Notes: a model not told the origin generated them from the sequence alone. A DNA stretch of 64,000 nucleotides from Linanthus parryae (GCA_023055425.1 JALGPY010000005.1:79029495-79093494); one strand, 5' to 3'. Numbered from the stretch's first letter, positions 13,400 through 26,961 are shown. A program made the numbers and translations.

Positions 13400-14228
13400 G
13401 AGATATCAATAGAAGAACTTGTGTGCTTTTAATGATTTTGTTTCTCTTGTAGAACCTAAGAATGTGAAGGAAGCATTACAAGAAGCAGATTGGATCATTG
13501 AAATACAAAGTGAACTTAATGAATTTGAGATGAACAAGTTTTGGAATCTGGTTCTTCCTCCTAAAGATCAGTCTTTCATTGGCACCGTATGGGTATTAAA
13601 AAACAAATGAGATGAGAATGGCAACTTAATCTGAAACAATGCCAGACTAGTAACTCAAGGCTAAAACCAGGAAGAAGGTATTGATTATGAGAAGACTTTT
13701 GATCATGTTGTAAGGTTAGAAGCAATTAGAATGTTACTTGCATTTGCATCTTACAAAAATATTAAAAAAATTCAAATGGATGTTAAATGTGCCTTTCTAA
13801 ATGGATATTTGCAAGAAGAAGTTTATGTTGCTCAAGCTCCTGATTTTGAAAATGATGAGTTTCCAGGTCATGTCTATAAAGTTGACAAAGCTTTTTATGG
13901 TTTAAAACAAGCTCCAAGGGCTTGGTATGAAAGATTGTCAAAGTTTCTACTTGAAAATGAATTCAAAAGAGGATTAGTAGATAATACCCTTTTCATCAAG
14001 ACTCATGAGAAGGAAATTCCAGTAGTTCAAATATATGTTGATGATATTCTATTTGGGGCTACTAATTATTCTCTTTGCAAGTATTTCTCAAGTCTTATGA
14101 GTAGGGAATTTGAGATGAGCTTAATGGGAGAGTTGAATTTCTTTCTTGGACTTCATGTACATCAAATTGAAGAAAGGAATATTTCTGCATCAAAACAAGT
14201 ACACCAAGGAATTGATAAACAAGTATAA
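13400..14228 (+). pseudogene. Copia reverse transcriptase (degenerate)
   Basis: EALQEADWI...NKFWNLVLPP (13460-13560) starts the RVT_2 domain. Then follow QMDVKCAFLNGYLQEEVYV (about 13770), YGLKQAPRAWYERL (about 13900) and the catalytic IYVDDILFG (about 14030) with both Asp kept. In-frame stops occur near 13608 and 13634. The frame used for RT ends at 14228 and a different frame carries RNase H. RT would copy the element RNA in the virus-like particle. Confidence 0.85.
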
Positions 14229-14958
14229 CATGTCTCAGTCCAAGGTAGCTAAAACCCCTATGAGCTCTACACTGTCCTTAGACAATGATGAAACTGGTAA
14301 GAGTGTAAATCAGAAAGAGTATAGAGGTATGATTGGATCATTGCTACATATCACTGCAAGCAGACCAGATATCTTGTTTAGTGTTTGTATGTGTGCTAGA
14401 TTTCAAGCAGATCCTAAAGAATCACACTTGGTTGTTGTCAAAAGAATTTTTAGATATCTCAATGGTACCAAAGACTTAGGGCTTTGGTATCCTAAAAAAT
14501 ATAATTTATTTTTGTGTGGCTATTCAGATGCTGACTTTCTAGGATACAAAGTTGACAAAAAGTACTTAAGGGTGTTGCCAATTTATTGGATCATCCCTGA
14601 TCAGCTTGAATTCAAAGAAGCAAAACTCATTAGCTTTATCAACAGCATAAGCTGAATACATAGCAGATGGAGCTTGCTGCTCACAACTGTTGTGGTAGCT
14701 CAGCAAATGAGAGATATTGGATTTGATTTCAGAGATATTCCTATCAAATATGACAACACCAATGCTATATCTATTACAAAGAATCCAGTTCAGCACACAA
14801 GGACCAAACACATATATGTTAGACTTCATTTCATCAGAGATCATGCTGAGAAAGGTGATGTTGCAATTGGCAGATATCTTCACTAAACAATTTCCAGAAG
14901 AAAGATTCTCATCCATGAGATTAGAATTGGGCATGCTAAATAAGGAATCTTTGGTTTA
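14146..14958 (+). pseudogene. Copia RNase H (degenerate)
   Basis: After YNMSQSKVAKTPMS comes YRGMIGSLLHITASRPDILF (about 14330), then LFLCGYSDADFLG (about 14520) with the first RNase H acidic residues. The later part (YDNTNAISITKNPVQHTRTK and IYVRLHFIRDH) is in other frames (14674-14959). The expected R-S-T-SG segment after DADFLG is damaged. The pol frame ends at the TAG at 14957. Confidence 0.8.
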
Positions 14959-14960
14959 GA

Positions 14961-14972
14961 GGGGGGGGGGGG
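14961..14972 (+). other. G12 run directly after the pol stop, internal PPT-like
   Basis: Twelve G follow the pol stop codon by one base. Sirevirus-type elements are known to carry several PPT-like tracts in this part, so it may be a decayed internal polypurine tract. Homopolymer length is unreliable. Confidence 0.4.
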
Positions 14973-15401
14973 TATCAGGTAAGTATTATGTTTTTCAAAT
15001 TCTTGAAAGAATTTTCAAAGCCTTAAAAATCTTATCAAAGCCTTGACTTTATTTTCTTCAGCGGTATAGCTTTACAAGGCCTTGAAAGTCTTTCCAAATC
15101 CTTGAAAATAAGTCTATATGCTACATAGTCAATAAATTGGATCTTAAATGTTGGTTGTTATCTCTGTATATAATTTTTTAATATTGCTTTCACATTTTTA
15201 AATAATTTTCTTTTCAAATTAGTATTATACTATTTCCTTTCCCACGTCACACAAGTTTGAATTTAACTGATACTGCACATCTTAAAATATTTGGAAGTAT
15301 TTTGTTTCCTTTTCAAACTCAAACTCTTAAGTATTTATCTTCTCATTTCTCTCTTTTCTCGTATCACTCCTACATCTCTCTTCCAATACCCTCAAACCAT
15401 A

Positions 15402-17915
<2,514 letters not shown>

Positions 17916-17957
17916 GCTTTCAAAAACTTTGATCCTACATTTTATTATATGAAAGTC

Positions 17958-17972
17958 AAAAAGGGGGAGAAA
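17958..17972 (+). other. Polypurine tract before the 3' LTR
   Basis: AAAAAGGGGGAGAAA lies 43 bases after the extra-ORF stop. It resembles the PPT of the sister element in its G5AGA core. Confidence 0.65.
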
Positions 17973-18952
17973 TTTAGGTATTTATTTTTGGTACTTTAGT
18001 TGGTTTAGAGATCTGGTTTAGATCGGTAAGGATACTGACTTGATCTTCTATCTGAGAGTGTAATCTTGCCTGGAATTTCCTAACACTCTCAGATAGAAGA
18101 TCAAGTCAGTATCCTTGAAGATAAAAATCAACTAGCCATTGGGAATAGCTGTTAGAGAAGTCTAGATTTGCTTCTTGATTTAAGGAGAATCTGTTCCAGA
18201 AGATCCTACAAATCTGCAATTCAAAATAGTAGCATAAGAGAGGGAATTGCTGAGAAATTTCGAAGAGAACAATTACAGAGACACTCAAACACTCTCAAGG
18301 ATTGAAAAGCAACATATAAGGAGATCCATTTCACTCAATCCACTCATCAGAAGATCACTGCATACGCAATTGCATCACTAGCACTCAATGTTCTTCTTTC
18401 TGTACTGAATTTGTATATCATTTTTATAATACTTATCATATCTTATTCTTCTGAGTTGTTCAAGTGAACAATAGAGAGTTCTTGTTGAATCAGTTATCTA
18501 GAGAAGGTAATAGATAGGTTAGTGAGTACTACAAGCTGTAACAGAGTAAAGAAAATCTATGTGTCTGAGATCTAGGGCTTAGCTTCTGATTAGTACGAAT
18601 TGAATTGAAAATCCTGCAGGGATTTAGTCCCTGAGGTAGAGACGTAGGTCCAAGTGGACTGAACTCTATATTCCTTGTGTCTCTAGCATTTTACTTTATG
18701 TTCTGTACTAATATTTTTTACTGCTCAAAACAAATTTTCAATTCAAGGACTTGAAACAGATTTCAAGGCCTTGAAAACTATCAGCAAACTTTCTACTCTC
18801 TGTTTTGGTTTCAAGGCCTTGAAATACTTCATTTTTTCTACAAACTTCTTTGAAACCACTCTTTTGGCAAAAGTTACAATACTCTATTCAACCCCCCCCC
18901 CCTTCCTTCTAGAGTATTGATCCTGTATTACTACCTATTTTACTGTCTTTCA
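17973..18952 (+). repeat. 3' LTR of the plus-strand Sirevirus-like element
   Basis: The LTR is inferred from its position after the PPT and from its 3' end, which parallels the sister LTR: a palindromic-motif cluster (18738-18826), then ACTCTATTCAACC with a C run, then TTGATCCTGTATTACTACC. No TG is visible immediately after the PPT, so the start is approximate. The end is set at the CA at 18951-18952. With no second copy, the LTR cannot be confirmed by comparison inside the window. Confidence 0.55.
18028..18116. repeat. Perfect 34-bp inverted repeat (hairpin) near the LTR start
   Basis: The arms 18028-18061 and 18083-18116 are exact reverse complements over all 34 bases, separated by a 21-base loop. 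The left arm begins AAGGATACTGACTTGATC. RNA from this region would fold into a stable stem. Confidence 0.95.
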
Positions 18953-19925
18953 GATGCGCTTTAATTATTCGATGTACAAAGCTACTTGTAACTACTTATG
19001 TATTGGACATTAAGTACCTATTGAATTTCGTGCTTGATCATAGGATCTTAGAATTGTAACGCTAGAATGATGTATTTAATATTTATCACTCTACATTTAA
19101 CGAAGCTTTCTGCGAAGACAGAAACAAGAATTCTTTCTCTCGTATCTCTTATTAATGGTATTCATTGTTATATATCGCACACTTGGTTGGGCATAAGTGT
19201 GTTTTGTTCAAGTTCATAAGAAGATAGTTGAAGGTATCAAATTTCTTGAACATTTGGTAAAGCTGTGTAGCAACTCAAGTTTTCGTGCAGCTTATAGACT
19301 GAAATGATGGCTTACTCCAACTCCCGTCAAATACATAATAGATTAGAAATCAACAAAGATTTGAAGACAAATAATGGAGCCATTGTACAAATGATCATGA
19401 AGTAGATCATTATATGTATGCTAATATATTTTCAATTTTGCAGGTTTCACGGTTGGTGATAATGTATTGCAGTAAGCTAAATGCTGCTGAACATACAACA
19501 CCAATTTTTTTGACTCCCTCCACTACTCATGCCCCGATTTCGGCAAAATCGGAGTTCATAGAAGAGAATAGTTTTGAAAAAATTATGAGGTTATTGATGT
19601 CTCCAGTTTTCTAGTTTGTTCAATGGTATATGAACTGCAATTTTCTTTCTTATCCATTGGATTGATAAGTGAAAACGGCGTTTAGTTGAAACAATTGGGA
19701 GTAATTAAGCATCCTTCAGTAAAATAGGCGAATAATTAGACCCTAGACGTTGCTAAAGTTTCAACATAAGTGTAAAAATATGATATTTTTCACTTTCTAT
19801 TGCACAAGCTTTGTCAAGTCTTTCACACATTGCTGCTTGGTTAGATCTACCATTAAACCAAGTAAGTTTTTGGCCTGAAGACACAGACATATACACTAAA
19901 TCTCAATGACTCATTAAATAATCTA
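18953..19925. other. Unassigned intergenic DNA
   Basis: No element ends are recognised. An acceptor-like TTTTGCAG at 19436-19443 precedes a short open frame ending at 19612 (VSRLVIMYCSKLNAAEHTTP), which could be a last-exon relic. I do not recognise the peptide. Confidence 0.5.
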
Positions 19926-19939
19926 GGGTTAAGTGGATT

Positions 19940-19961
19940 CCCCCCCCCCCCCCCCCCCCCC
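19940..19961. repeat. C22 homopolymer run
   Basis: A run of 22 C interrupts the left TIR of the small element; the right TIR has only CCC at the same position. Confidence 0.85.
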
Positions 19962-19971
19962 GTGGTTAGTT

Positions 19972-21498
19972 TGTAACACCCCATCCTAGAGGGCTAAAGA
20001 ATTACACTCGGATCCCCCAGGCTCTCCGGATATGTCCTCCGATATGCACGGAAGTGCTCGGCAAGGAGTCTAAATCTAACTGTTCTCTTACAATATGGAA
20101 TTAAGGAAACATAAACTTAAATAAAACGTACGATTATAGTTCATGTTATCTTATGTGACAGCTCCCAAGTGTTGGTCTACTCACTGGCCTCCCGCCTACT
20201 CACTTGCCAAAATTGTAGGCAGTGACGTTACAGCGTAAAGTTTCTATGAATAAAATATAATTTTAAAACATATACGATATAAATAACTTTGAAATCGTGT
20301 AATCTGATCTCGTAATACGTAAGCCAATGACCTGAATCATATCCAAGATTAGAGATAATGTGAAACCATTAAGTTAGATATCAATAAAAACTCAACTATG
20401 ACATCCCAAAACGCTCTTTCTTATACCAGTATTCAATTATCCACCAAGACAGACTAGACCTTAAGTGTGCACACCCTCTACTGGAACGTCAGATTAGAGA
20501 GTAGAACTAGTTGCGTACAGTTGGGAGCTAGCAATGTACCGGCTAAAAGCCCATAGATCGGGTCCCTTGTGTGTCCGCCACCACAGTAGCTAGATGTCTG
20601 GAGACTGTAGTGACCATACAATGGTCTATAATTAATATGAATCAAATATCAACAGAGTAACTTAAAGACAAGCATGAATCATATCCATGATAACATGTAC
20701 GTATTTATGCATGATCCAACATTACTTATTCCAAGATCTCAGTATCACATATTTGTAGATCATAAGTATATTCTGGCATTTCCCCAAATAGAAAATTTAA
20801 GAATACTTATGCTTACCTGATAGCCTGGCTAGTAGTCCTGACCAGCGCTGCTGATTCTCTATCCGACAATCACTACACAGACAAATGTATATATACTATT
20901 AGTACATGTCCTCATTAGTGAGGTCTAATGCATATGTCGTATCTCCTAGATTTCTAGCCCGGAATGACCAACTAGCCTCTGAAGTCTCACTCCGATCAGT
21001 ACAGTCCCCTAATTGTTCATGAAACCCCTCAATTATGTCTAGTTGGTCAGTTTCATGAAGCACTAAGTCCCCACGTTATCTACTTAAGGTTGAATATAAA
21101 TTTTTGATTATCTACACTCAAGTCCATGAAGTTTGGTTAAATTGTACTTAGGCCTCTGAATTTTAGCAAAATTACTTAAAGACTATACCACTTTTAAATA
21201 CCTTTTAAAACTTTCCAATGTTCCCACTCCCTAATATCACGTCTCATAATGACTTATATCCTTCCGTTAATACCTTTTCACACCCTAATCATTTCTGTTT
21301 CTAATGCGCCTCACAATCACCGGTCCTGCTTAACTCACTTTTAACAGCCCCTTAGTGATGTAATCAAACTAATTCCCTTCGCTTCTCTACTTCATTATGG
21401 AACTTAATACTACATGTAACAATATTTGACGCTCTGTCTGAAGTATAACCACATTCCTTATTCTTCTGGCTCTGAGTTTACATGCTTAATTCCCAAAC
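19972..21498 (-). repeat. Solo LTR, Gypsy-like
   Basis: The plus strand begins TGTAACACCCC, so the minus strand ends GGGGTGTTACA, an ending common in plant chromovirus-type Gypsy LTRs. The direct repeat TAGTT flanks it (19967-19971 and 21499-21503), giving a 5-bp target-site duplication and an LTR of about 1527 bp. The right terminus reads CCCAAAC, so the canonical last base is altered. No internal Gypsy coding sequence is present, so it arose by LTR-LTR recombination. The superfamily assignment rests on end sequence alone. Confidence 0.55.
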
Positions 21499-21505
21499 TA
21501 GTTGC

Positions 21506-22928
21506 TGTTGGAATAGATTCCCTAGAGGCAATCTTATTTAGTATGAACATTATTTTTGGCTAGAATAATCATTGTATTATTTATGGATATATTTAATATA
21601 ATGAATTTCTTATATTACAATTGTTATTTATCTTAAATATCCCTAGTCGTTTATATTGATTAATAGGACGATCGACTATAGACTAGTATGTGGGTAGATT
21701 GATATGGGGATATCAAGTCTAGTACATGGGTATGCATTAGGGGTAATGGCATACTGGAATGACCCACCATGAGAAGGCTACATATAAGTCATGTAAGAGT
21801 CACAAGTGCTTCTCGTAGTGACAATGGTATTGTGTCCTTATATTTGAATTCACTAGATAATCTAGTTGTGGAGTATTGTGTTTTGATATCGCCAAACACT
21901 GCGCCGTGACTGGGTGGAAATAAAGGTGGTCATCAGACATAACAGGATGCAAGCTTAGAGATGGTAGTGAGGTAGAGAGGATTTGTCCCTCCCACATAAC
22001 GGGAGAAAATAACAACAGCCACTCGAGGGGTAGTGCTTATAGATTGTCTGGCCAGACTCAGATAAATCAATATGGGATATTGATGTTATGTGCATGGATA
22101 AGCCTATTCCCAGGATCGAGAAACTATGGATTGGATACACGAGTGTGACTTTTATTTCTCGTGTCCAATCCGGATATAGAGAGAATGGGATTATAGAATA
22201 CGGTAACATTGGTCACAAGGTTTGTCCGATCACTGGCTATTTCTTTTAGTTGGGTGACATAGATGTGTTGCTAGAAACCGCTCTGTGTTAGTAATTGTTA
22301 CTACCAGCTAAGTAGATACCTATGGGGTCACACGCCCTACGGATTAAACTAGACCTAGGAATCAATTAGTCAAACTAATAAAATAGAAGGATCAATACGC
22401 AACACAAGCAAACTTAGTAGGACTAATTTGTAAAGATGACTAATTCGTGTATGGGACGGATTAGTATTGGGGCTAATATGTAGTTAATAAGGTGTTATTA
22501 AATATACAAGGGCACTCCTAGCTTATTTTCTCATAAGTACATCATTATTGAGTGAGAGAACAAAGCAAGGAGAGAGCAAGACAAGGATGCCGAAACACCC
22601 CCCCCCCCCCCCCCCCCCCCGTCCGCCCCTTCTCTACGCTGTCGGCCACGTGAGGCGTGCGGCCTTGGGCCCGTTTGCGTGATCTTCTTCTTCCTTCTTC
22701 CTCCCGTTGCTAGCACATAGACGTTAGAAGGAATCTAGTGCAATCCTATTCGTGAATATTCTTAGAGACGTGGATAGCATTCTACGTGGAGTGATCTTTC
22801 AGACAAACAAGGTACACAACGTTTCTACCCTCACCACGTTATGATGGTTTGTTCTGCGATTCATGGAGGGTCTTGAACGGAATTAAGTTATTGTTGTTCC
22901 GCTACGTACTTCGTATCAAAACCCTACA
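21506..22928 (+). repeat. Solo LTR, Angela-like Copia
   Basis: It starts TGTTGGAATAGATTCCCTAG and ends AAAACCCTACA, closely matching the LTRs at 48831-50251, 55767-57198, 57705-59120 and 62825 onward. Length is 1423 bp. Flanks are GTTGC (21501-21505) and GTTGT (22929-22933), a 5-bp duplication with one change. The duplication overlaps the Gypsy duplication by three bases. The LTR start resembles the published BARE/Angela LTR start (TGTTGGAAT...GCCCTAGAGGCAAT). A C run interrupts it at 22597-22620. Confidence 0.85.
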
Positions 22929-23265
22929 GTTGTGCCTCTCTTAACCTCTTCCTATTCCATGTGAATGCAAGCTTGAATCTCCTTCAATTTTATTATGGTT
23001 ACCCACCACTTCTGCACCATGAATTTGACATCTCGTGAATATGTTACGATCTGTTTTGTGTGTGGGAATATTGATGGTATAATGGGTAAAAAAAGTAGAA
23101 ATCTGCCGAATTTCGTTAGTTTTAACCGAAGCACACAAAAATCAAACCACATAGAAGTATATTGCAACATTTTTGACTTCAGAGGGATCTTTCACACAAG
23201 CCCCTAACCACGGGAGGTAAATTGCAATTAACCCAATGATGTATTCAATAATCTAAACGATAGCA

Positions 23266-23360
23266 GTTAGGGTGGTAGCTCAAGTGATAGAGCGTTGGAA
23301 GCCCCTACACAAGGTTCCGAGTTCAAACCCGTTTGAGGACAAACTAAACAATTTCTAAAA
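23266..23360 (+). mobile_element. tRNA-derived SINE
   Basis: GGGTGGTAGCTCAAGTGATA contains an A-box-like TGGTAGCTCAAGTG. CCGAGTTCAAACCCG about 35 bases later is a B-box-like element. Together they form an internal RNA polymerase III promoter. The spacing is tRNA-like, but the 3' part does not close into an acceptor stem and runs into an A-rich, TATATATA tail. No target-site duplication was found. Confidence 0.65.
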
Positions 23361-23413
23361 AAATATATATAACCTATAGGATAGACATATCATAAAGGGG
23401 TGCGATTTTTCAA

Positions 23414-23524
<111 letters not shown>

Positions 23525-23564
23525 GCAATCTGAGTGACTTTTGTATAAGGACTCCTAGCCACCC

Positions 23565-24340
23565 CTATGCACCGGGTATACTTTGCGGTTGGCATTATAC
23601 TCTTTGGTACTTGGTCTGTTTCTTCTCTTTCTTTCAGTTTTAACTTTTTCATCCGTAGGCATGCTATTTTGACCCGCCGATTTGGATAGCAAAACGATAC
23701 CATTTTCCGATAACTTTTCATGGTGTTGTAGTGTAAAGTTTCCTGTACAACACTACAAAACATTTACCAAAAATTTGTATCGTATTACTGATCAAATCAT
23801 CAGGTCAAAGCGACCTAATGAATAGTGGTAAAACTCAAAAATAGAAGAAAGAGAAGAAACAGAGGAAGTAGTACTTTAAGTACTTTAAGACAAGGTACTT
23901 GGCATTAACAAGTTGAATGAAAACGACACATGACAGAGTAGCTAACTATTTGACCTGTTGTACTTTCGTGGTCAAACTTGTTTTTATCACACGTGTGCGC
24001 ATGGTCTCGTTGTTGAGATCTTTCTAGTGCAACACAACCCAAGCCGCACCTACCGGCACCCGGTCCACCACTTTCATTTTCGTTTTTCTCATTTATTACT
24101 TCTTCGTGTCGCTTTTTTCTCTAAGTTTTGACATTTTTACTCGTAATTTGGTCAGTTTGACCCGATAGTTTTAGATAGTAATGCGATTTTCTTTCGATAA
24201 TTTATATATTGTGTTGTAGAGTGTAAATCAGAAAACTTGATCATTTTGTTATTCTAATCACCAGGTCAAAGTGACCCAATAAATATGGCAAAAGTTAAAA
24301 CGTAGAGAAAGAGGTGTTACGGAAGAAGTATGAGCTATAC
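23565..24340. repeat. Diverged direct duplication, about 270 bp units
   Basis: Copy 1 (about 23570-23870) and copy 2 (about 24055-24330) share ordered blocks: a CACCGGGTA/CACCCGGT word, TTTGACCCG, GTGTTGTAG.GTGTAAA, and finally AGGTCAAAG.GACC.AATAAT. Divergence is high. No coding potential is recognised. This and the AAT repeat fill the stretch between the SINE and the LINE. Confidence 0.6.
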
Positions 24341-24406
24341 TTGATAAAAATATTGGTTCCATATCCCAATAAATTTATATTTGTTACTCAATTATTTTGT
24401 CAGATG

Positions 24407-24427
24407 TTTTTTTTTTTTTTTTTTTTT
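24407..24427 (-). other. LINE poly(A) tail (T21 on plus)
   Basis: It follows the RNase H stop codon on the minus strand and abuts the target-site duplication. This is the hallmark of target-primed reverse transcription. Confidence 0.85.
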
Positions 24428-24439
24428 GAGAATCAAGAC

Positions 24440-24805
24440 ATCTATAAAAGCGCACTAAGGCGGCAAAACTGGCTCAACCATTACGTATTTCTGAGCTAAA
24501 TCTAACATCCAACCTGGAAAGTCTGTGATCCACTCTACCTCAGAGTTAGCATGTTTTAAAAAACTCGCTATCGTATGAGCAACCTCGTTACAATCTCTGG
24601 TAACAAAACCAATAGGTTAATTTTCAAAGAAACTAACTATGGATAATAAAAGATTAATTTCGTCTTCTGTCGTGATGTTTGTCGCAGTTTTTCCTCTGTG
24701 ACGTTCCGTAATCTCATCAATTAACACTTGAGCTTCATGTCATCGCGTTTCACGCCCCGTCAAAATTGATTTTGATCAATTCACCCACTAGCGGACCACA
24801 TTTCT
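24440..24805 (-). pseudogene. LINE ORF2 C-terminal RNase H fragment
   Basis: On the minus strand the end reads GFVTRDCNEVAHTIASFLKH followed by a short tail and stop. This resembles the last helix of plant LINE RNase H domains (compare CEEIDLMWVPRAINHVADRL in the LINE at 35412-40980). It is separated from the rest of ORF2 by the Copia insertion. The N-terminal acidic residues of the domain lie in damaged sequence. Confidence 0.65.
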
Positions 24806-24810
24806 TTTTC

Positions 24811-25201
24811 TATTAAAGTGATCAAGTATTAGCTGGTTGGACCAAATTGAACTCACTTCCAAATTGATGACATGAAGTGAAGTGCAGCAGTAACCGTTAG
24901 ATTTTTCTTCTTCTTGTAATCTTGATCGTTGGTTCTGTATTGCATCTTTCTCTTTTTACCTAGTTAGTCCTTATTGTTACGGTGTTGTTTTGACATCGCT
25001 TGCTCGGCTGTTATGTGAGCTGGCAAGATGGCCTCTGATTGGCTGTTTGCTGCTGATGTAATCAAGCCGTATATAAGGCTTTCTCCTTCTTCATTAATGA
25101 ATAACGGTGATTTGGTATTTTCTTCTCAAACGTTCCTCTTTCCCTCTCTTCCATTTCCATGGCCGACGCTAGGGTTACGGTTTAGATCACTCGAGTTAAC
25201 A
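24811..25201 (+). repeat. 5' LTR of the nested Copia
   Basis: It matches 26962-27354. It starts TATTAAAG, lacking the TG seen in the 3' LTR, and ends GAGTTAACA next to the primer site. Confidence 0.9.
25070..25076 (+). promoter_or_regulatory. TATA box of the 5' LTR
   Basis: TATATAA lies about 30 bp after an inverted CCAAT word (ATTGG at 25039-25043), in mid-LTR as expected for a U3 promoter. The 3' LTR has the same arrangement. Confidence 0.55.
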
Positions 25202-25213
25202 TGGTATCAGAGC
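25202..25213 (+). other. Primer binding site (initiator tRNA-Met type)
   Basis: TGGTATCAGAGC directly follows the 5' LTR end. Confidence 0.9.
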
Positions 25214-25341
25214 CTGGTTGCTCGGAATCTGGTGAATTCATGGATTGATTTTGTCTTGGCGGTGTTGATCTGGTGTTGAGTGTTTCTGGTATTCTCTGTT
25301 TTCTGGTGAATTTTTAAGATCTGGTTTCTTCGAGGTTGAAG

Positions 25342-25683
25342 ATGTCTACTCATGGTGATTATACGCCTTCTGTTCCGTTTGGTGGATCTCCGGTGGTTGT
25401 TGATCCACATTCTCCGTTCTATATGCATCATGGTGATAATCCTGGTAATGTTCTGGTACCTCAATTGTTGAATGGTGATAATTTTTACTCTTGGCAAATG
25501 TCTATAGTTGTTGCGTTGGAGGCGAAAAATAAGCTTGAATTTGTAGATGGAACGATTTTAGCTCCTCCTGTTGGTTCTGATATGTATCCTGTTTGGCGAA
25601 GATGTGATAGGATGATAATGTCCTGGTTATTCAATTCCATTTCTAAGGACATTGCTTGCAGTGTTGTTGGAAGGTCTTGTTAG
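25342..25683 (+). pseudogene. Copia gag N-terminal fragment
   Basis: It starts at ATG 25342 (MSTHGDYTP). DNPGNVLVPQLLNGDNFYSW, EAKNKLEFVDGTI and WRRCDRMIMSWLFNSISKDI are the conserved N-terminal gag motifs of this copia group (Retrotran_gag type). The open frame ends in the deletion junction near 25660-25683, where gag sequence meets RT in another frame. The remaining gag, including the zinc knuckle, is absent. Confidence 0.8.
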
Positions 25684-26957
25684 CTATTGCAGCCAAACAG
25701 GGTTGGCTTATGTTGCAGCTTGACATCAACAATGCCTTCTTGCATGGTGACCTTCATGAAGATGTCTACATGAAATTGCCTGATGGTTATGTCCCAAACT
25801 CAAGCTTGAAGTCCCCAAATGCTAGTACTTTGGTATGTAAGTTGCAGAAGTCACTCTATGGTTTAAAACAAGCCTCAAGACAGTGGTATGTAAAATTTAC
25901 CAATCAGCTTTTGGAAATGGGGTTTAAGCAATGCAGATAAGATTATACTATGTTTATCAGAAAGGTGGATGCTTCTATCATGGTGCTGTTAGTGTATGCT
26001 GATGAAATTTTGCTAGCAGGAACATGTCCAGAAGATATGAAAGCTTTCAAGACTGCTTTGAATGCTACTTTTAAACTCAAGGATCTAGGAGACATAGCCT
26101 ACTTAATTGGTTTTGAGGTACACAAGTTATCTGATGGATATTTTCTTTGTCAACATAAATTTCTCTTAGAAATCTTGGCTTTTACTGTATATGAAGACTG
26201 CAAACTTGCAAATTCTCCTATGGTTCCTACTTGCAAGTTGAGTCAGTTTATTGGAGATCCTCTTTTTGTTGAAACAGCTGGTTCTTACAGGAGATTAGTA
26301 GGTAAACTTTTATATCTCTGTAATACAAGACCAGACATTACTTATTCAGTGCACAAACTCAGTCAGTTTGTGGCACAACCAACTACTGCACATCTTAGTG
26401 CTGCACACCACATTATGAGGTACCTCAAAGCTACTGCTGGGTATGGTCTTCTCTTCTCCTCCTTTCATGCCACTTCTATTACTGCTTATGCAGATGCAGA
26501 CTGGGGTGGTTGCCTTGACACTAGGAGGTCCACCTCAAGTTACTTGGTCTTTTTAGGTGGTTCCCTGGTTTCTTGGAAAAGTAAGAAGCAGAGGGTGGTG
26601 GCTAGAAGCTCAGCAGAAGCAGAGTATAGGAGGTTGGCACATCTAGTTTGTGAAGTCAAATGGATTCAATCCTTGTTGCAGGAACTGTATTTTGTGGCTA
26701 GTGGCATTCCAATTTTCTACACAGACAGTACTGCTGCAATTCAAATTGCTCACAATCCCATTTCTCATGAGAAGACCAAGCATATTGAACTGGATTGTCA
26801 CACAGTTAGAGAAGTGGTTCAGAATGCAGAGGTTCATTTGCAGCATCTTCCAACTGAGGATCAGCTAGCAGACATTCTGACCAAACCACTTGCTTCTCCC
26901 CTGTTTCATCATCTTCTCTGCAAGTTGAAGGTGCTTAGTGAGCCACCTTCAACTTGA
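25662..26957 (+). pseudogene. Copia RT and RNase H
   Basis: LLAIAAKQGWLMLQLDINNA begins inside RVT_2, followed by YGLKQASRQWYVKF. One in-frame TAA at 25938 splits the frame; otherwise it is open to the TGA at 26955. The catalytic YVDD is YADE at about 26000, removing one acidic ligand, so RT should be dead. RNase H is well preserved: AYADADWGGCLDTRRSTSSY, SSAEAEYRRLA and FYTDSTAAIQIAHNP. It ends at LADILTKPL. The element would depend on proteins from elsewhere. Confidence 0.9.
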
Positions 26958-26961
26958 GGGG
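26951..26961 (+). other. Polypurine tract of the nested Copia
   Basis: AACTTGAGGGG lies immediately before the 3' LTR start TGTATTAAAG and overlaps the pol stop codon. Confidence 0.7.

Larger units (their letters stand above)
19926..23246. mobile_element. Small Mutator-like TIR element split by two solo LTRs
   Basis: The left end GGGTTAAGTGGATTCCCC (19926) with CGTGGTTAG (19961-19969) is the inverted counterpart of CTAACCACGGGAGGTAA...TTAACCC at 23205-23234. A 9-bp direct repeat, AATAATCTA, lies at 19917-19925 and 23247-23255, the duplication size of Mutator elements. Twelve bases separate the right TIR from its copy of the repeat, which is a weak point. Without the nested LTRs the element is only about 380 bp, with no transposase. 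Confidence 0.5.

Noticed and set aside
19414..19614. Host last exon after TTTTGCAG
   Set aside because: Only one short open frame is present, with no recognisable domain and no convincing upstream exon.
22531..22716. Gly-rich ORF inside the solo LTR
   Set aside because: It is produced by the C run read on the other strand.
23268..23340. Functional tRNA gene
   Set aside because: A- and B-box-like words are present, but no acceptor stem closes and an A-rich tail follows. A SINE explains it better.
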